From the NCBI RefSeq assembly GCF_014042365.1, contig NZ_JACEZS010000001.1, positions 248,001-312,000 on the forward strand: 64,000 nt of DNA, in the 5' to 3' direction. Positions 8,827 through 20,458 of this stretch are shown piece after piece (position 1 is the first letter of the stretch; the number at the start of each line of letters is the position of its first letter). The notes under the pieces were generated by a model. It was not told the origin of the DNA. It searched no databases and worked only from the letters and a program-made list of their open reading frames with translations. Source of the stretch: Rugamonas fusca. GTDB taxonomy: Bacteria; Pseudomonadota; Gammaproteobacteria; Burkholderiales; Burkholderiaceae_D. The translations under genes and the position numbers were made by a program.

Positions 8827-10455
8827 ATGCCCATTACATTGACCGTGCAAACCCATCGTGCCGCGCCGCCGGCGGAACCGTTGTCGGCCGTCTTCGACCG
8901 GCTGGGCGGTACCATTGGACGTTCGCCCGGCAATGGCCTGGTACTCGACGATCCGGGTAAATACATCTCCCGCAATCACGCCAAGATCGAATTCCAGGAT
9001 GGCGGTTACTGTCTGGCCGACATCGGCGCCAATCCCAGCCTGGTCAACGGCCGGCCGGTCGGCAATGGCCGCCAGGTTCCCCTCAATGACGGCGATACGG
9101 TGGTGATCGGTCCTTACCTGCTGGCGGTGGTGGTCACACCGGAACCGGGCATGGGCGGCCGCGCCGCCGTCGCCGGCGCGGCCATGTACGGCGCGGCGGC
9201 GCCGTCCGGCCAGCCGGTGCTCGATGCGCTGGCCGCGTCCAGCCTGCTCGACTGCGCGGTCGCGCCGGGCACCGATCCGCTGAATGTGGACTGGCTGGCG
9301 CCGCAGGATGCGGTGACGCGCCAGGTGACGGTGGCCCGGCCCGTGACCAGGGTCGAGGTGCGCATGGAGTCCCCGGCCAGCGCGGCCCCTGTGGTGCCTG
9401 CCCAACAGCTATACCCGCAGCCGTCGCCCGTGGTCCAGGCGCCGGCGCCGGCGTTCGCCATTCCCGACGACTACGATCCACTGGCCGACCTGCTGCGGCC
9501 CGTTCCCCCGGCGGCGCCATCGGCACCGCCAGCGATCGGCGCCGTCGCCGCTGACGCTGACGGTCCGCCTGCCGCGCCGCAGGCTGCTGGTGCTCTGCCG
9601 TTGCAAGCTGGCGTGGCGGCCCCGCCTGTCGCCGCGGAGCCGACGCCGGCCCCTTCGCCGGTCGCGTCCCTTGCCTTGGACGTCGCGCCAGCGCCCCAGC
9701 CGCGCGCCGTGGAACCGTTGGCCGTCGCATCGCCGCAGCCAGCCAGCCCCGCGCCGCTGGCGGCTGGCATGGCGCCGGCGCCGGCAACACCGCACCCCGT
9801 AGCTGCCCCTGTGCCCCAGCCGGGCATGGCCGCGTCAGCGCCGCCGCAAAGCGCTGCCGACGCCTTGCTGCTCGATGCGCTGCTGCGCGGCCTGGGCATG
9901 ACGGGCATGAAAGTGGAGCGGCCTGCCGCCGAATTCGCCGAACTGGTGGGCGCCATGCTGCGCGCGGCCACGGCCGGCACCATGGGCGTGCTGCTGGCGC
10001 GCACCCTGACCAAGCGCGAAAGCCGCATGGCCGTCACCATGATCGCCAGCCAGGCCAACAATCCGCTCAAGTTCTTCCCCGACCCTACCAGTGCGCTGTT
10101 CCAGATGCTGGGCAAGCCGGGCAAGGGCTATATGCCGCCGGTGGCCGCCTTCGATGGCGCGTTCGACGACATGAAGGCGCACGAAATGGCGCTGCTGGCC
10201 GGCATGCGCGGCGCGCTGGAAGGCATGCAAGCCCATTTCGATCCGGCCGAGATCGAGCGCACCATGGCGCTGCCGTCCGTGATGGACAAGATGTTGCAGG
10301 CGAACCGCAAGGCCAAGCTGTGGGATCGCCATGTGGAATCCTACCGCCAGTTGGTGCAGGACGCCGACGAGGAATACCAGCGCCGCTTCAGCGAGCAGTT
10401 CGCGCGCGCTTACGAGGAGCAGATCGCGCGCATGCGCAAGAATCGCACGCCCTAG
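8827..10455 (+). CDS. tagH: Type VI secretion-associated FHA protein TagH
   Basis: 542 residues from ATG 8827 (start chosen because the FHA fold begins at once with PITLTVQTH; an earlier in-frame ATG at 8731 overlaps the promoter). The FHA domain spans about residues 1-100 with the phosphothreonine-binding signatures TIGRSPGN, ISRNHAKIEF and NGRPVGNG. A long Pro/Ala-rich linker of about 240 residues follows. The last 200 residues (from DALLRGLGM to EEQIARMRK) match the TagH C-terminal domain, including NNPLKFFPDP. FHA domains read phosphothreonine, so a partner kinase is expected; one is encoded divergently. The next gene, tssL, begins 51 bases downstream. Confidence 0.88.
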   Translation: MPITLTVQTHRAAPPAEPLSAVFDRLGGTIGRSPGNGLVLDDPGKYISRNHAKIEFQDGGYCLADIGANPSLVNGRPVGNGRQVPLNDGDTVVIGPYLLAVVVTPEPGMGGRAAVAGAAMYGAAAPSGQPVLDALAASSLLDCAVAPGTDPLNVDWLAPQDAVTRQVTVARPVTRVEVRMESPASAAPVVPAQQLYPQPSPVVQAPAPAFAIPDDYDPLADLLRPVPPAAPSAPPAIGAVAADADGPPAAPQAAGALPLQAGVAAPPVAAEPTPAPSPVASLALDVAPAPQPRAVEPLAVASPQPASPAPLAAGMAPAPATPHPVAAPVPQPGMAASAPPQSAADALLLDALLRGLGMTGMKVERPAAEFAELVGAMLRAATAGTMGVLLARTLTKRESRMAVTMIASQANNPLKFFPDPTSALFQMLGKPGKGYMPPVAAFDGAFDDMKAHEMALLAGMRGALEGMQAHFDPAEIERTMALPSVMDKMLQANRKAKLWDRHVESYRQLVQDADEEYQRRFSEQFARAYEEQIARMRKNRTP

Positions 10456-10506
10456 GACACGAACAAGTACGTACTGCCGTCATCCGCCTACCGGAGGTCA
10501 TGCATT

Positions 10507-11871
10507 GTGAGTACCAACGATCCGCAGCAACCGTCGCCCGACGACGAGCGTACCATCCTGATTCCCAGTCCCGGCGGCAAGCGCGGTGCCGCCGCCTCCG
10601 CGCCTGCGCCCGCACCCGCGCCGCAAGCATCGACGGTGCAGCCCCCGGTGCCGTCGTCCGGCCCCGCCGATGCGACCGCCGCTGCCGCCATGCCCCGGAT
10701 CGGCGGCTATGGTCTCAATCCGCTGGTGGCGGCAGCCAGTCCCTTGCTGGACCTGGTGCTGCCGCTGCGTCACATGGCGGCCTATCCGCAGGTGGAGCAC
10801 CTGCGCCAGCAACTGGTGGCGGGCATCAAGCGTTTCGAGCAGGAGGCCAAGGCGGCGCAGGTGCCCACTGATGCGATCGCCGTGGCCCGCTATTCGCTGT
10901 GCACTTTTCTCGATGAGACCATCTCGGCCACGCCCTGGGGCAGTGGCGGCGTGTGGTCCAGCCGCAGCCTGCTGGTGACGTTCCATAACGAAGCGTCGGG
11001 TGGCGAGAAGTTCTTCCTCGTCTTGCAGAAGCTGTGCCAGGACCCCGGCACCCATATCGACGTGCTGGAGTTGATGTATTTGTGCCTGTCGCTGGGCCTG
11101 GAAGGGCGCTATCGCGTGCTCGACGGCGGCCGGGGCCAGCTGGACATCCTGCGCGAACGGTTGCTCGAACTGATCGCCAGGCAGCGCGGCGCCGTGGAGC
11201 CGGCCTTGTCGCTGCACTGGCAGGGCGCCGGCGGCAAGGGCGAAGCCTTGTGGCGCATGCTGCCCGTGTGGGTGGTGGCGGCCATCGCGCTGTCCGTGCT
11301 GGTACTGCTGCACATGGCCTTGAGTTTCAGCCTGAGCCGCGCATCCACGCCCGTGCATACGCGGCTGCACGGGATCGCCGTCGCGGCCTGGCCGGCATCG
11401 GCCGCCGCCGCGCCGCTGCCGGCGCCGGCTGCGCCGGCCAGGGTCGCCAAATTCCTCGCGCCGGAAATCGAACAGGGTCTCGTGAGCGTGAGCGAGCTGC
11501 CGGACCGCTCCATCATCACCTTGATGGGCAACGGCGTGTTCGCACCGGGCAGTGCGGAAGTGACGCCCAGCTTTGTGCCGCTGCTGCAGAAAATCGGCGA
11601 TGCGCTGCGCCCCGTCGAGGGCAAGGTCAAGGTGGTCGGCCACACGGACAACACCACCGGCTTCTCCACCCGTTTCCCGTCGAACTGGGAGCTGTCCAAG
11701 GGCCGCGCCGCGACGGTGGCGCGCATGCTGGGTGAGCGGGCCGGCCCGCCCGAGCGCTACAGCGTCGAAGGGCGGGGCGACACGGAACCAGTAGCGCCCA
11801 ACGACAGCGCCGCCAACCGCGCGCGCAACCGGCGCGTGGTGATCATGCTGCTCGCGCCGCCATCGGCCTGA
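10507..11871 (+). CDS. tssL: TssL/DotU membrane protein with OmpA-like domain
   Basis: 454 residues starting at GTG 10507, with GGAGG ending nine bases upstream. A disordered Pro/Ala head (1-60, containing DDERTILIPSP, a possible FHA-recognised Thr) is followed by the DotU domain (about 65-240; PLLDLVLPLRHM, YSLCTFLDE, LYLCLSLGLEGRYRV), a membrane helix at about 252-276 and a C-terminal OmpA/MotB peptidoglycan-binding domain (about 330-454; VVGHTDNT, ELSKGRAATV, NRARNRRVVI). This is the extended TssL form that anchors the T6SS membrane complex to the cell wall. It lies between tagH and tssM, the usual order apart from the missing tssJ and tssK. Confidence 0.93.
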   Translation: MSTNDPQQPSPDDERTILIPSPGGKRGAAASAPAPAPAPQASTVQPPVPSSGPADATAAAAMPRIGGYGLNPLVAAASPLLDLVLPLRHMAAYPQVEHLRQQLVAGIKRFEQEAKAAQVPTDAIAVARYSLCTFLDETISATPWGSGGVWSSRSLLVTFHNEASGGEKFFLVLQKLCQDPGTHIDVLELMYLCLSLGLEGRYRVLDGGRGQLDILRERLLELIARQRGAVEPALSLHWQGAGGKGEALWRMLPVWVVAAIALSVLVLLHMALSFSLSRASTPVHTRLHGIAVAAWPASAAAAPLPAPAAPARVAKFLAPEIEQGLVSVSELPDRSIITLMGNGVFAPGSAEVTPSFVPLLQKIGDALRPVEGKVKVVGHTDNTTGFSTRFPSNWELSKGRAATVARMLGERAGPPERYSVEGRGDTEPVAPNDSAANRARNRRVVIMLLAPPSA

Positions 11872-11929
11872 TGGCCTGAAGTTCCCCGCAACCGAAAACT
11901 GGACGATTAAACTGGACGAATACATCGAT

Positions 11930-14900
11930 ATGAAGCGTATCTTTTCCTGGTTGTTGCGGCCCGCGCCGCTGTCGCTGATCGGCGTGCTGCTGCTGTCGCT
12001 GGTGATCTGGTTCGAAGGACCGCTGCTGGCCTTCAACGGCAAGGAGCCGTTCGCATCGACCGGCGTGCGCTGGTTCTGGATCATCGTGCTGCTGTTGATC
12101 TGGGCCGGCTACTTCCTCACCAGGTGGATCATGGCACGCATGGCCAATGCCAGGCTGGCCGCCGGCGTCGCAGGCGCGCAGCAGGCGCCGAGTCCGGAGG
12201 CGCTGGAATCGCAGGCCGAGGTTGCGTTGCTGGGCAAACGGCTGCAGGAGGCGATGGACATCCTGCGCAAGAGCAGCGGCCGGCGCGGCGGCCAATACCT
12301 GTACCAACTGCCGTGGTATATGTTCGTCGGCGCCCCGGGTGCGGGCAAGACCACGGCGCTGGTGCAATCAGGCCTGAATTTCCCGCTGGCCGACGCGCTG
12401 GGCAAGAACGCGATCGGTGGCGTGGGCGGCACCCGCAATTGCGACTGGTGGTTCACAGACGAAGCGGTGCTGCTCGACACGGCCGGCCGCTACACCACGC
12501 AGGACAGCCACGAGGAAGTGGACCAGGCCGCGTGGCGCGGCTTCCTGCAATTGCTGCGCAAGCACCGGCGGCGGCGTCCCATCAATGGCGTGATCCTGGC
12601 CGTCAGCGTGGCCGACCTGCTGCAACAGGGCGAGGCGGCGCGCAAGCAGCAGGCGCTGGCCATCCGCGCCCGCCTGCAGGATCTGCATGAGCAGTTGGGC
12701 ATGCGCTTCCCGATCTACGTAATGGTCACCAAGTGCGACCTGCTGGCCGGCTTTACGGAGTTCTTCGGCGAGATGGGCAAGGAGGAACGGGGCCAGGTGT
12801 GGGGCATGAGCTTCCCGCTGGTGGAGCCGGAACAGGTGATGGCCTCGCTGGCCGCCTTCCCGGCCGAGTTCCAGTCGCTGGAGCGGCAATTGCAGGCGCG
12901 CCTGCTGCAACGCATGCAGGGCGAGCGCGACATCCAGCGGCGCGCGCTGCTGTACGGCTTCCCCCAGCAATTCGCCGGCCTGGGCGAGGTGCTGCACGCC
13001 TTCCTGACGGACGTGTTCCAGTCCACCCGCTACGAAACGGCGGCCTTGCTGCGTGGCGTGTACTTCACCAGCGGCACCCAGGAAGGCCACCCGATCGACC
13101 GCGTGATGGGCGCCATGGCGGCCGCCTACGGGCTGGAACGGCAGGTCCTGCCGGCCAACGCAGCCAGTGGCCGCAGTTACTTCCTCACTCGCCTGCTGCG
13201 CGAAGTGATCTTCGCCGAAGCGGAAGTGGCGGGCGTGAACCGCCAGTTCGAACGCCAGCGCCGCCGCCTGCAATGGGCCGCGAGCGTCGCCATCGGTCTG
13301 GTGCTGGTGCTGGGCACGGCCGGCATGGTCACCAGCTACGCCCGCAACAGCCGCCTGGTGAGCCAGGTGGACCACAAGGTGCCGGAGATCGCCAGGCTGG
13401 CGCAAGCCGTCACGCCCGACACCAGCGCCGCGCAGACCTTGCCGCTGCTGGACGCCGTGCGCGACCTGCCGGCCGGCTACGCGGCCCAGGGCCAGGACGT
13501 GCCGTTCCTGATGACGCTGGGCCTGTACCAGGGTGACAAGCTGGGCGCGGGCGCGCAATCGCTGTACCTGCGCACGCTGCGCGCCACGCTGCTGCCACGC
13601 ATCGTGCACCGCATGGAGCAGCAACTGCGGCGCGGCAGCGCCAACAACCTCGATTACCTGTACGAAGTGCTGCGGCTGTACCTGATGCTGGGCGACACCC
13701 GCCACTACGACGCCGCTTCCATCGCCGGCTGGGTGGAACTGGACTGGCTGCGCAACATGAGCGACGCCAGTCCAGCCCAGCGCGAGGCCTTGATGGGCCA
13801 CGTGGCCGCGCTGCTCAAAGCCTACCCGAGCTTTGAACTGCCGCAGCAGCTGGACGCGCAACTGGTGGCCGATACACGTCTGGCATTGGCCCGCATGCCG
13901 TTGGAGCAGCGCTTGTACAACGGCCTGAAACGTTCGCTGGCCCGTGCCCAGCTGCCTGAATTCAGCGCCACGGCGGCCGGCGGGCGCGATGCGCCGCAAG
14001 TGCTGGTGCGCCGCAGCGGCGAGGCGCTCACGCGCGGCGTGCCGGGCATGTTCTCGGTGGCCGGCTACGCCAGGTTCCTCGAACTGAGCGGGCAGGCAAT
14101 GGATGACGTGAGCCGCGACAACTGGGTGCTGGACCGACAGGAAGCCGTCACCGGCAAGGCCGGCAACGAGCAGATCCGGGCCGCACTGCTGCAGTTGTAC
14201 TACAACGACTATATCGCGGAATGGGACCGCTACCTGGCCGACCTGAGCATCGTGCCATTCTCCACGCTGGACCAGGGCGCGCGCGTGACGACCATCCTCT
14301 CGAGCGTCGATTCGCCGCTGCGCAAGGTGCTGGTGGCGGCCGCGCGCGAAACGACGCTGGCCGCCGGCGCCGCCAAGAAGCCCGAATCGTCCGTGCTGGC
14401 CTCGCTCAAGGATAAGAGCGACAGCTACAAGAAGAAGCTGGAAGGGGTGCTGGGCATGGGCGATGGTGACGGCGCTTCGGCCGCCGCCGCGCAGCAGATC
14501 CCCGTCGATGCGCACTTCGACGACCTGCACCGCATGGTGGCCGGTTCACCTGCGCCGCTGGACGGCCTGCCGGCCATGCTGCGCGACGTGGCCACCTATT
14601 TCGACGCGGCGGCCGCCGCCAAGCGGGCCGGCCAGCCGCCCCCACCGGGCGACGCGCTGGCCAAATTGAAGCGGGAAGGGGATGGCAAGGCTGCGCCGCT
14701 GGGCCAGATGCTCAAAAATATCGACAGTGGCGGCGCCGGTCTGACCATGGGCAGCGAGCGCGAACGCCTGAACGCCTTGTGGACGGCCAGCGCCGCCCAG
14801 TTCTGCCGCCAGGCCATCGCCGGCCGCTACCCGCTGGTGCGCAGCGCCGCCCAGGAAGTGACGCAGGACGACTTCGGCAAATTCTTCGCGCCCGGCGGCC

Positions 14901-15460
14901 TGGTGGATCAGTTCTTCCAGCAAAACCTGCTGCCCTACGTGGACATGGGGGGCCGCCAGTGGCGCTGGCGACCCAATGGCGACAAGGTCACGCTGGGCAT
15001 CCCGCAGGACGTGCTCGACACCTTCCAGCGCGCGGCGCAGGTGCGTGATGCCTACTTCGCCAGCGGTGGCAAGCAGGCGTCGATGCGCTTCGACCTCAAG
15101 CTGCTGAGTGCCGACCCCGCGCTGAGCCAGGTGACGCTGGACATCGACGGCCAGCCCGTGCCGTTCGGCGCGCCCGCCACGGTGCGCGCCGCGTCGCTGC
15201 AAGTACCCAGCGGCAAGGGCACGGGCCTGGTGCGGCTGGAGGCCACGCCGGCCGGCCGCACCTTGCGCACGGAAGGTGCGTGGGCCTGGCTGCGCATGAT
15301 AGACCAGGGTACGCTGGAGCCGACGCCGCAGGGCGAACGGTTCAAGCTCACCTACGACCTCGACGGCCACAAGATCAGCTACATGCTCACGGCCAGCAGC
15401 GTGATCAACCCGTTCCGGCGCGAGGCGCTGGAACGATTCCGCTGCCTGGACCGGCTGTAA
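11930..15460 (+). CDS. tssM: TssM/IcmF type VI secretion inner membrane protein
   Basis: 1176 residues, full length for TssM. Two N-terminal membrane helices (about 12-32 and 47-67) precede a cytoplasmic GTPase-like domain with Walker A GAPGAGKTT (134-142), LLDTAG (181-186) and the VTKCD motif; a third helix lies at about 446-468. The large periplasmic part ends with the conserved C-terminal beta domain (TYDLDGHKISYML, NPFRREALERFRC). The nucleotide-binding residues are intact, so it is probably active. It normally forms the trans-envelope channel with TssL and the lipoprotein TssJ. No sheath, tube, spike, baseplate or ClpV gene is adjacent on either side. Confidence 0.95.
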   Translation: MKRIFSWLLRPAPLSLIGVLLLSLVIWFEGPLLAFNGKEPFASTGVRWFWIIVLLLIWAGYFLTRWIMARMANARLAAGVAGAQQAPSPEALESQAEVALLGKRLQEAMDILRKSSGRRGGQYLYQLPWYMFVGAPGAGKTTALVQSGLNFPLADALGKNAIGGVGGTRNCDWWFTDEAVLLDTAGRYTTQDSHEEVDQAAWRGFLQLLRKHRRRRPINGVILAVSVADLLQQGEAARKQQALAIRARLQDLHEQLGMRFPIYVMVTKCDLLAGFTEFFGEMGKEERGQVWGMSFPLVEPEQVMASLAAFPAEFQSLERQLQARLLQRMQGERDIQRRALLYGFPQQFAGLGEVLHAFLTDVFQSTRYETAALLRGVYFTSGTQEGHPIDRVMGAMAAAYGLERQVLPANAASGRSYFLTRLLREVIFAEAEVAGVNRQFERQRRRLQWAASVAIGLVLVLGTAGMVTSYARNSRLVSQVDHKVPEIARLAQAVTPDTSAAQTLPLLDAVRDLPAGYAAQGQDVPFLMTLGLYQGDKLGAGAQSLYLRTLRATLLPRIVHRMEQQLRRGSANNLDYLYEVLRLYLMLGDTRHYDAASIAGWVELDWLRNMSDASPAQREALMGHVAALLKAYPSFELPQQLDAQLVADTRLALARMPLEQRLYNGLKRSLARAQLPEFSATAAGGRDAPQVLVRRSGEALTRGVPGMFSVAGYARFLELSGQAMDDVSRDNWVLDRQEAVTGKAGNEQIRAALLQLYYNDYIAEWDRYLADLSIVPFSTLDQGARVTTILSSVDSPLRKVLVAAARETTLAAGAAKKPESSVLASLKDKSDSYKKKLEGVLGMGDGDGASAAAAQQIPVDAHFDDLHRMVAGSPAPLDGLPAMLRDVATYFDAAAAAKRAGQPPPPGDALAKLKREGDGKAAPLGQMLKNIDSGGAGLTMGSERERLNALWTASAAQFCRQAIAGRYPLVRSAAQEVTQDDFGKFFAPGGLVDQFFQQNLLPYVDMGGRQWRWRPNGDKVTLGIPQDVLDTFQRAAQVRDAYFASGGKQASMRFDLKLLSADPALSQVTLDIDGQPVPFGAPATVRAASLQVPSGKGTGLVRLEATPAGRTLRTEGAWAWLRMIDQGTLEPTPQGERFKLTYDLDGHKISYMLTASSVINPFRREALERFRCLDRL

Positions 15461-15473
15461 CGGCGGCCTTGCT

Positions 15474-16744
15474 TCAGGGCGGACAGCCGCCGTCATCGCA
15501 CGGCAGGCCGTCGCGCCCGTAGTGGTTGCGGGGATTCCACAACATCCAGCCGTTGCTGCCGGCCGCGCGTGCCGCCTCGATCTGTGCCTGCACCTCGTCG
15601 GCATCGAATTTGCGGCGGTCGAACGCGTAGTCAGTGAAGTCCTGCAGCCAGGGGCGGAAGCGCAGGCCGGGCAGGCCGGTGCGCTGTTTGGCCTTTTGTA
15701 GCGAGCGAAACACGATGTCGTAGGGATGTTCGACCGGGTTGGACGTGCCGGGCAAGCCCCACGTGAAGCCGGATGGATAGAGCATGGGGCAGACATAATC
15801 GACGGCCTGCACCAGCTGGTTGATTTCCTGGCCGATGGCCGTGTCGTCGGGGTTCCACAGCACGTAGCCGAAGATATCGGCCGCCACGAACACGTTGTAC
15901 GGCGCCAGCCGCTTGCGGGCCGCGTTCAGGAAGCCCGTGATGGCCGCCACCCGGTTGGCCTGCGTGTTGGGCTGGGCAAAGCGCAGGCCGGGCGCGTCGG
16001 GGAAGCGGACGTAGTCGAACTGGATCTCGTCGAAACCGAGGCGCGCCGCTTCCTCGGCCACGTCCAGGCTGTAGCGCCAGCCTTCCTCGCGCATCGGGTC
16101 CAGCCAGGCCAGGCCTTCGCGGTCGTGCCACAGCGCGCCATCGGGGCCATGCAGCGCCAGCTCCGGATGGGCCGTGGCCAGCAGGTCGTCCTTGAACACG
16201 ACGATGCGGCCGATCAGGTAGATGTTCTTCTGCCGCAGCAGCTTGATCATGGCCGGCATGTCGCTCACGGAGCGCACTTTTTGCGCGCCTATGGTGCTGG
16301 CCAGCGGCAGGGCGCTCGGGTAGGGGATCAGGCCGCGGTCGCCCTTGACGTCGATCACCAGCGCATTGAGCGCCGTCTGGTCCTCCAGCTTGAGCGCGGC
16401 GTCGCGCAGCACGCTGCTGCCGATGCCGTACACGGACAGGTACACGGCCTTGGGCTGGAATGGCGCCAGCACGATGCGCTGCGCCTGGTCCTGCCCGGCC
16501 GCCAGGACCAGCTGCCTGCGTTCGTAGCCGGCGGCCCGCACGGCCAGCGCGCCGTTCGACACGGGCAGCTGGAAGTGGCCCGCCGCGTCGGTGCGGGTGG
16601 TGAGGGCGCCCGAGGTGACAATGGCCCCGGCCAGCGGCGCCTGATCCGGCTTGCTCAGTACCGTGCCTTCAATGGCCAGCACCGGGCGGCAGATGGCGCA
16701 AACAAGCAGGGCGAAGGCAACTGGCCGGAACCGGATCCGCCGCC

Positions 16745-16748
<4 letters not shown>
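15474..16748 (-). CDS. Putative exported glycoside hydrolase (DUF4015 type)
   Basis: 424-residue exported protein. Signal peptide to about residue 25 (CAICRPVLA/IEG), then a short carboxypeptidase-regulatory-like beta domain (IEGTVLSKPDQAPLAGAIV, DAAGHFQLPV; about 26-90). From about 95 to 410 it has a TIM-barrel of the putative glycosidase family PF13200: NALVIDVKGDRG, YLIGRIVVFKDD, GFDEIQFDYVRFPD, VAADIFGYVLW, DYVCPMLYPSG and GWMLWNPRNHY. The Asp/Glu clusters in IDVKGD and EIQFDYVRF fit a catalytic site. It converges on tssM (13 bases between stops) and its start overlaps the ftsH stop by 4 bases, so it is translated from the ftsH transcript. Substrate unknown, possibly an exopolysaccharide. 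Confidence 0.85.
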
Positions 16749-18673
<1,925 letters not shown>

Positions 18674-18798
18674 TTCCAGTGCGGCAAGAGTTATGCAAAG
18701 TCGAAGTTAGTGTATCCGCAAGCGGCCCAAACTGACGCAAATCATGCGGCGCGCGATGAGAATTGTTGTGTTGGTAAGATATGCTGCTATTTGTGAAT

Positions 18799-18812
18799 TT
18801 GATACAGGTCAA
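18799..18812. promoter_or_regulatory. FNR-box-like site between ftsH and the acyltransferase operon
   Basis: TTGATACAGGTCAA matches the FNR/Anr consensus TTGATNNNNATCAA at nine of ten defined positions. It lies in the 282-base divergent region and could serve either side; no good -10 is at the class II distance. Confidence 0.6.
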
Positions 18813-18909
18813 TGCAATATCATTTTCATCAGTCCACCATGTGCGGATGACTTGACAAGATCGGCGGGCGAAATCAGCCCGGCCCGACACAGCCACGAGG
18901 AGAGATGCG

Positions 18910-18966
18910 ATGACCCATCAACCCGGCAACGGCCACGCGGCCGCCCCACGACGCCATGGCCGCTGA
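18910..18966 (+). other. Short upstream reading frame with strong RBS
   Basis: An ATG at 18910, preceded by GAGGAGAG, opens an 18-codon frame (MTHQPGNGHAAAPRRHGR) whose TGA at 18964-18966 overlaps the start of the acyltransferase at 18956. That gene has no ribosome site of its own. Either this leader couples translation, or the CCCC run at about 18943-18946 contains one extra C, in which case the leader is the true N-terminus of the enzyme. Confidence 0.5.
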
Positions 18967-20458
18967 ACGCGAAGCGCTGTCGGTGGTCGATCATGCCTGG
19001 CTGCGCATGGACCGCCCGACCAACCTGATGATGATCTGCGGCCTGATGAGCTTCGCCGGCAAACTCGATCTGGCGCGGCTCAAGTCCCTGGTGCGCGAAC
19101 GCATGCTGTGCTTCCACCGCTTCCGCCAGCGCGTAGGCTGGCAGGGCGGCGATGCCTACTGGGAGACCGATCCCGGCTTCGACCTGGACTGGCACGTGCG
19201 CCAGCTGGCCTTGCCGCGCGGCGCCGGCCAGCGCGGGCTCGACAAGCTGGCCGGGGAATTGGTCAGCACCGCGCTCGATCCCAGCAAGCCGATGTGGCAA
19301 ATGCACATCATCGACGTGGACGCCAGCCACAGCGCGTTGATGCTGCGCATCCACCACTGCTACGGCGACGGTTTCGCGCTGTCGCACGTGATGGGCGCGT
19401 TGACCGACAATAGCGCCACCCACCACGCGCTGCCGTCGCCGGACCTGGACGGCACGCCACCGCCGCGGGCCGCATGGGAAAAGGTGCTGGGCCAGGTGAC
19501 GGAACTGGCCGGCGACGGCGTGCGCCTGGCGCGCACGGCCTACGGGCTGGCGGCCGACTGGAGCGGTCACCCGGATCGCGCCTTGGCGGCGGCCCGGCGC
19601 GGCATCGACCTGGCCACGGAGCTGGGCGTGATCGCCACCATGGAGCCGGACTGTCCCACCCGGTTCAAGGGGCCGCTGGGCGTGATGAAGCGGGTCGCCA
19701 GCGCCCGCACCCTGGCCCTGGATGAAGTGAAGGCCGTGGCCAGCGCCTTGTCGTGCTCCGTCAACGACGTGCTGTTGTCGTGCGTGGCGGCCGCCCTGCG
19801 CGGCTACCTGCTGGACCAGAACGATCCCGTGGACGGCGTGGAAGTGCGGGCGCTGGTGCCCGTCAACCTGCGCCCGCCCGGTCCCGTGCAGGAGCTGGGC
19901 AACCATTTCGGCCTCGTGTTCCTGGACCTGCCGCTGGGCGAGGCCGATGCCTTGCGCCGGACCAAGGCCGTGCATAAAAGGATGGAGGCGCTCAAGCATT
20001 CGGAGCAGGCGACGGTGGCGCTGGGCATCCTGGCCTGCATGGGCGCCGCCCCCGATGGACTGCGCGAGACGCTGGTGCAGGCGCTGGCCGCCAATGCCAG
20101 CGCCGTCGTCACCAACGTGCGCGGCGCGCCCGAAGCGCGTTACATGGCGGGCCAGCGTATCGAGCGGCAGGTGTTCTGGGTGCCCCAGTCGGGCGGCATC
20201 GGCCTCGGTATCAGCATTCTCAGCTACGCGGGGCAGGTCAACCTGGGCGTGGTGTCGGATGTGCAGCGTGTGCCCGATCCCGAAGTGCTGGCCAGCCACA
20301 TGGTGACGGAATTCGAAGCGCTGCTGCTGCGCTGCCTGACCATGCCGTGGCCGGCCCGTTTCGCCGCCGACGTGGGCAAGGCATCGGTCACCGCGCCGCC
20401 ACGGCGCAAGCGCAGCACCGCCAAAACACCACGGCCCGGAACAGAACCTATTTCATGA
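18956..20458 (+). CDS. Wax ester synthase/diacylglycerol acyltransferase (WS/DGAT)
   Basis: 500 residues, typical for bifunctional WS/DGAT enzymes that make wax esters or triacylglycerol from acyl-CoA. The N-terminal SVVDHAWLRMDRPTNLM block and the catalytic HHxxxDG motif (His133-His134-Cys-Tyr-Gly-Asp138-Gly139) are intact; VTNVRGAP and the NVNV-type C-terminal block (LSYAGQVNLGVVSD) are present. The chosen ATG 18956 lacks a Shine-Dalgarno sequence; see the leader frame at 18910. The stop overlaps the ATG of the following HlyD gene (ATGA), fixing it as the first gene of a six-gene exporter operon. In mycobacteria the analogous Tgs1 is a hypoxia gene; here an FNR-like box lies 144 bases upstream. 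Confidence 0.93.
   Translation: MAAEREALSVVDHAWLRMDRPTNLMMICGLMSFAGKLDLARLKSLVRERMLCFHRFRQRVGWQGGDAYWETDPGFDLDWHVRQLALPRGAGQRGLDKLAGELVSTALDPSKPMWQMHIIDVDASHSALMLRIHHCYGDGFALSHVMGALTDNSATHHALPSPDLDGTPPPRAAWEKVLGQVTELAGDGVRLARTAYGLAADWSGHPDRALAAARRGIDLATELGVIATMEPDCPTRFKGPLGVMKRVASARTLALDEVKAVASALSCSVNDVLLSCVAAALRGYLLDQNDPVDGVEVRALVPVNLRPPGPVQELGNHFGLVFLDLPLGEADALRRTKAVHKRMEALKHSEQATVALGILACMGAAPDGLRETLVQALAANASAVVTNVRGAPEARYMAGQRIERQVFWVPQSGGIGLGISILSYAGQVNLGVVSDVQRVPDPEVLASHMVTEFEALLLRCLTMPWPARFAADVGKASVTAPPRRKRSTAKTPRPGTEPIS

Noticed and set aside
12368..14530. 720-codon minus-strand frame opposite tssM
   Set aside because: Shadow of a high-GC gene; tssM has full domain and motif support.
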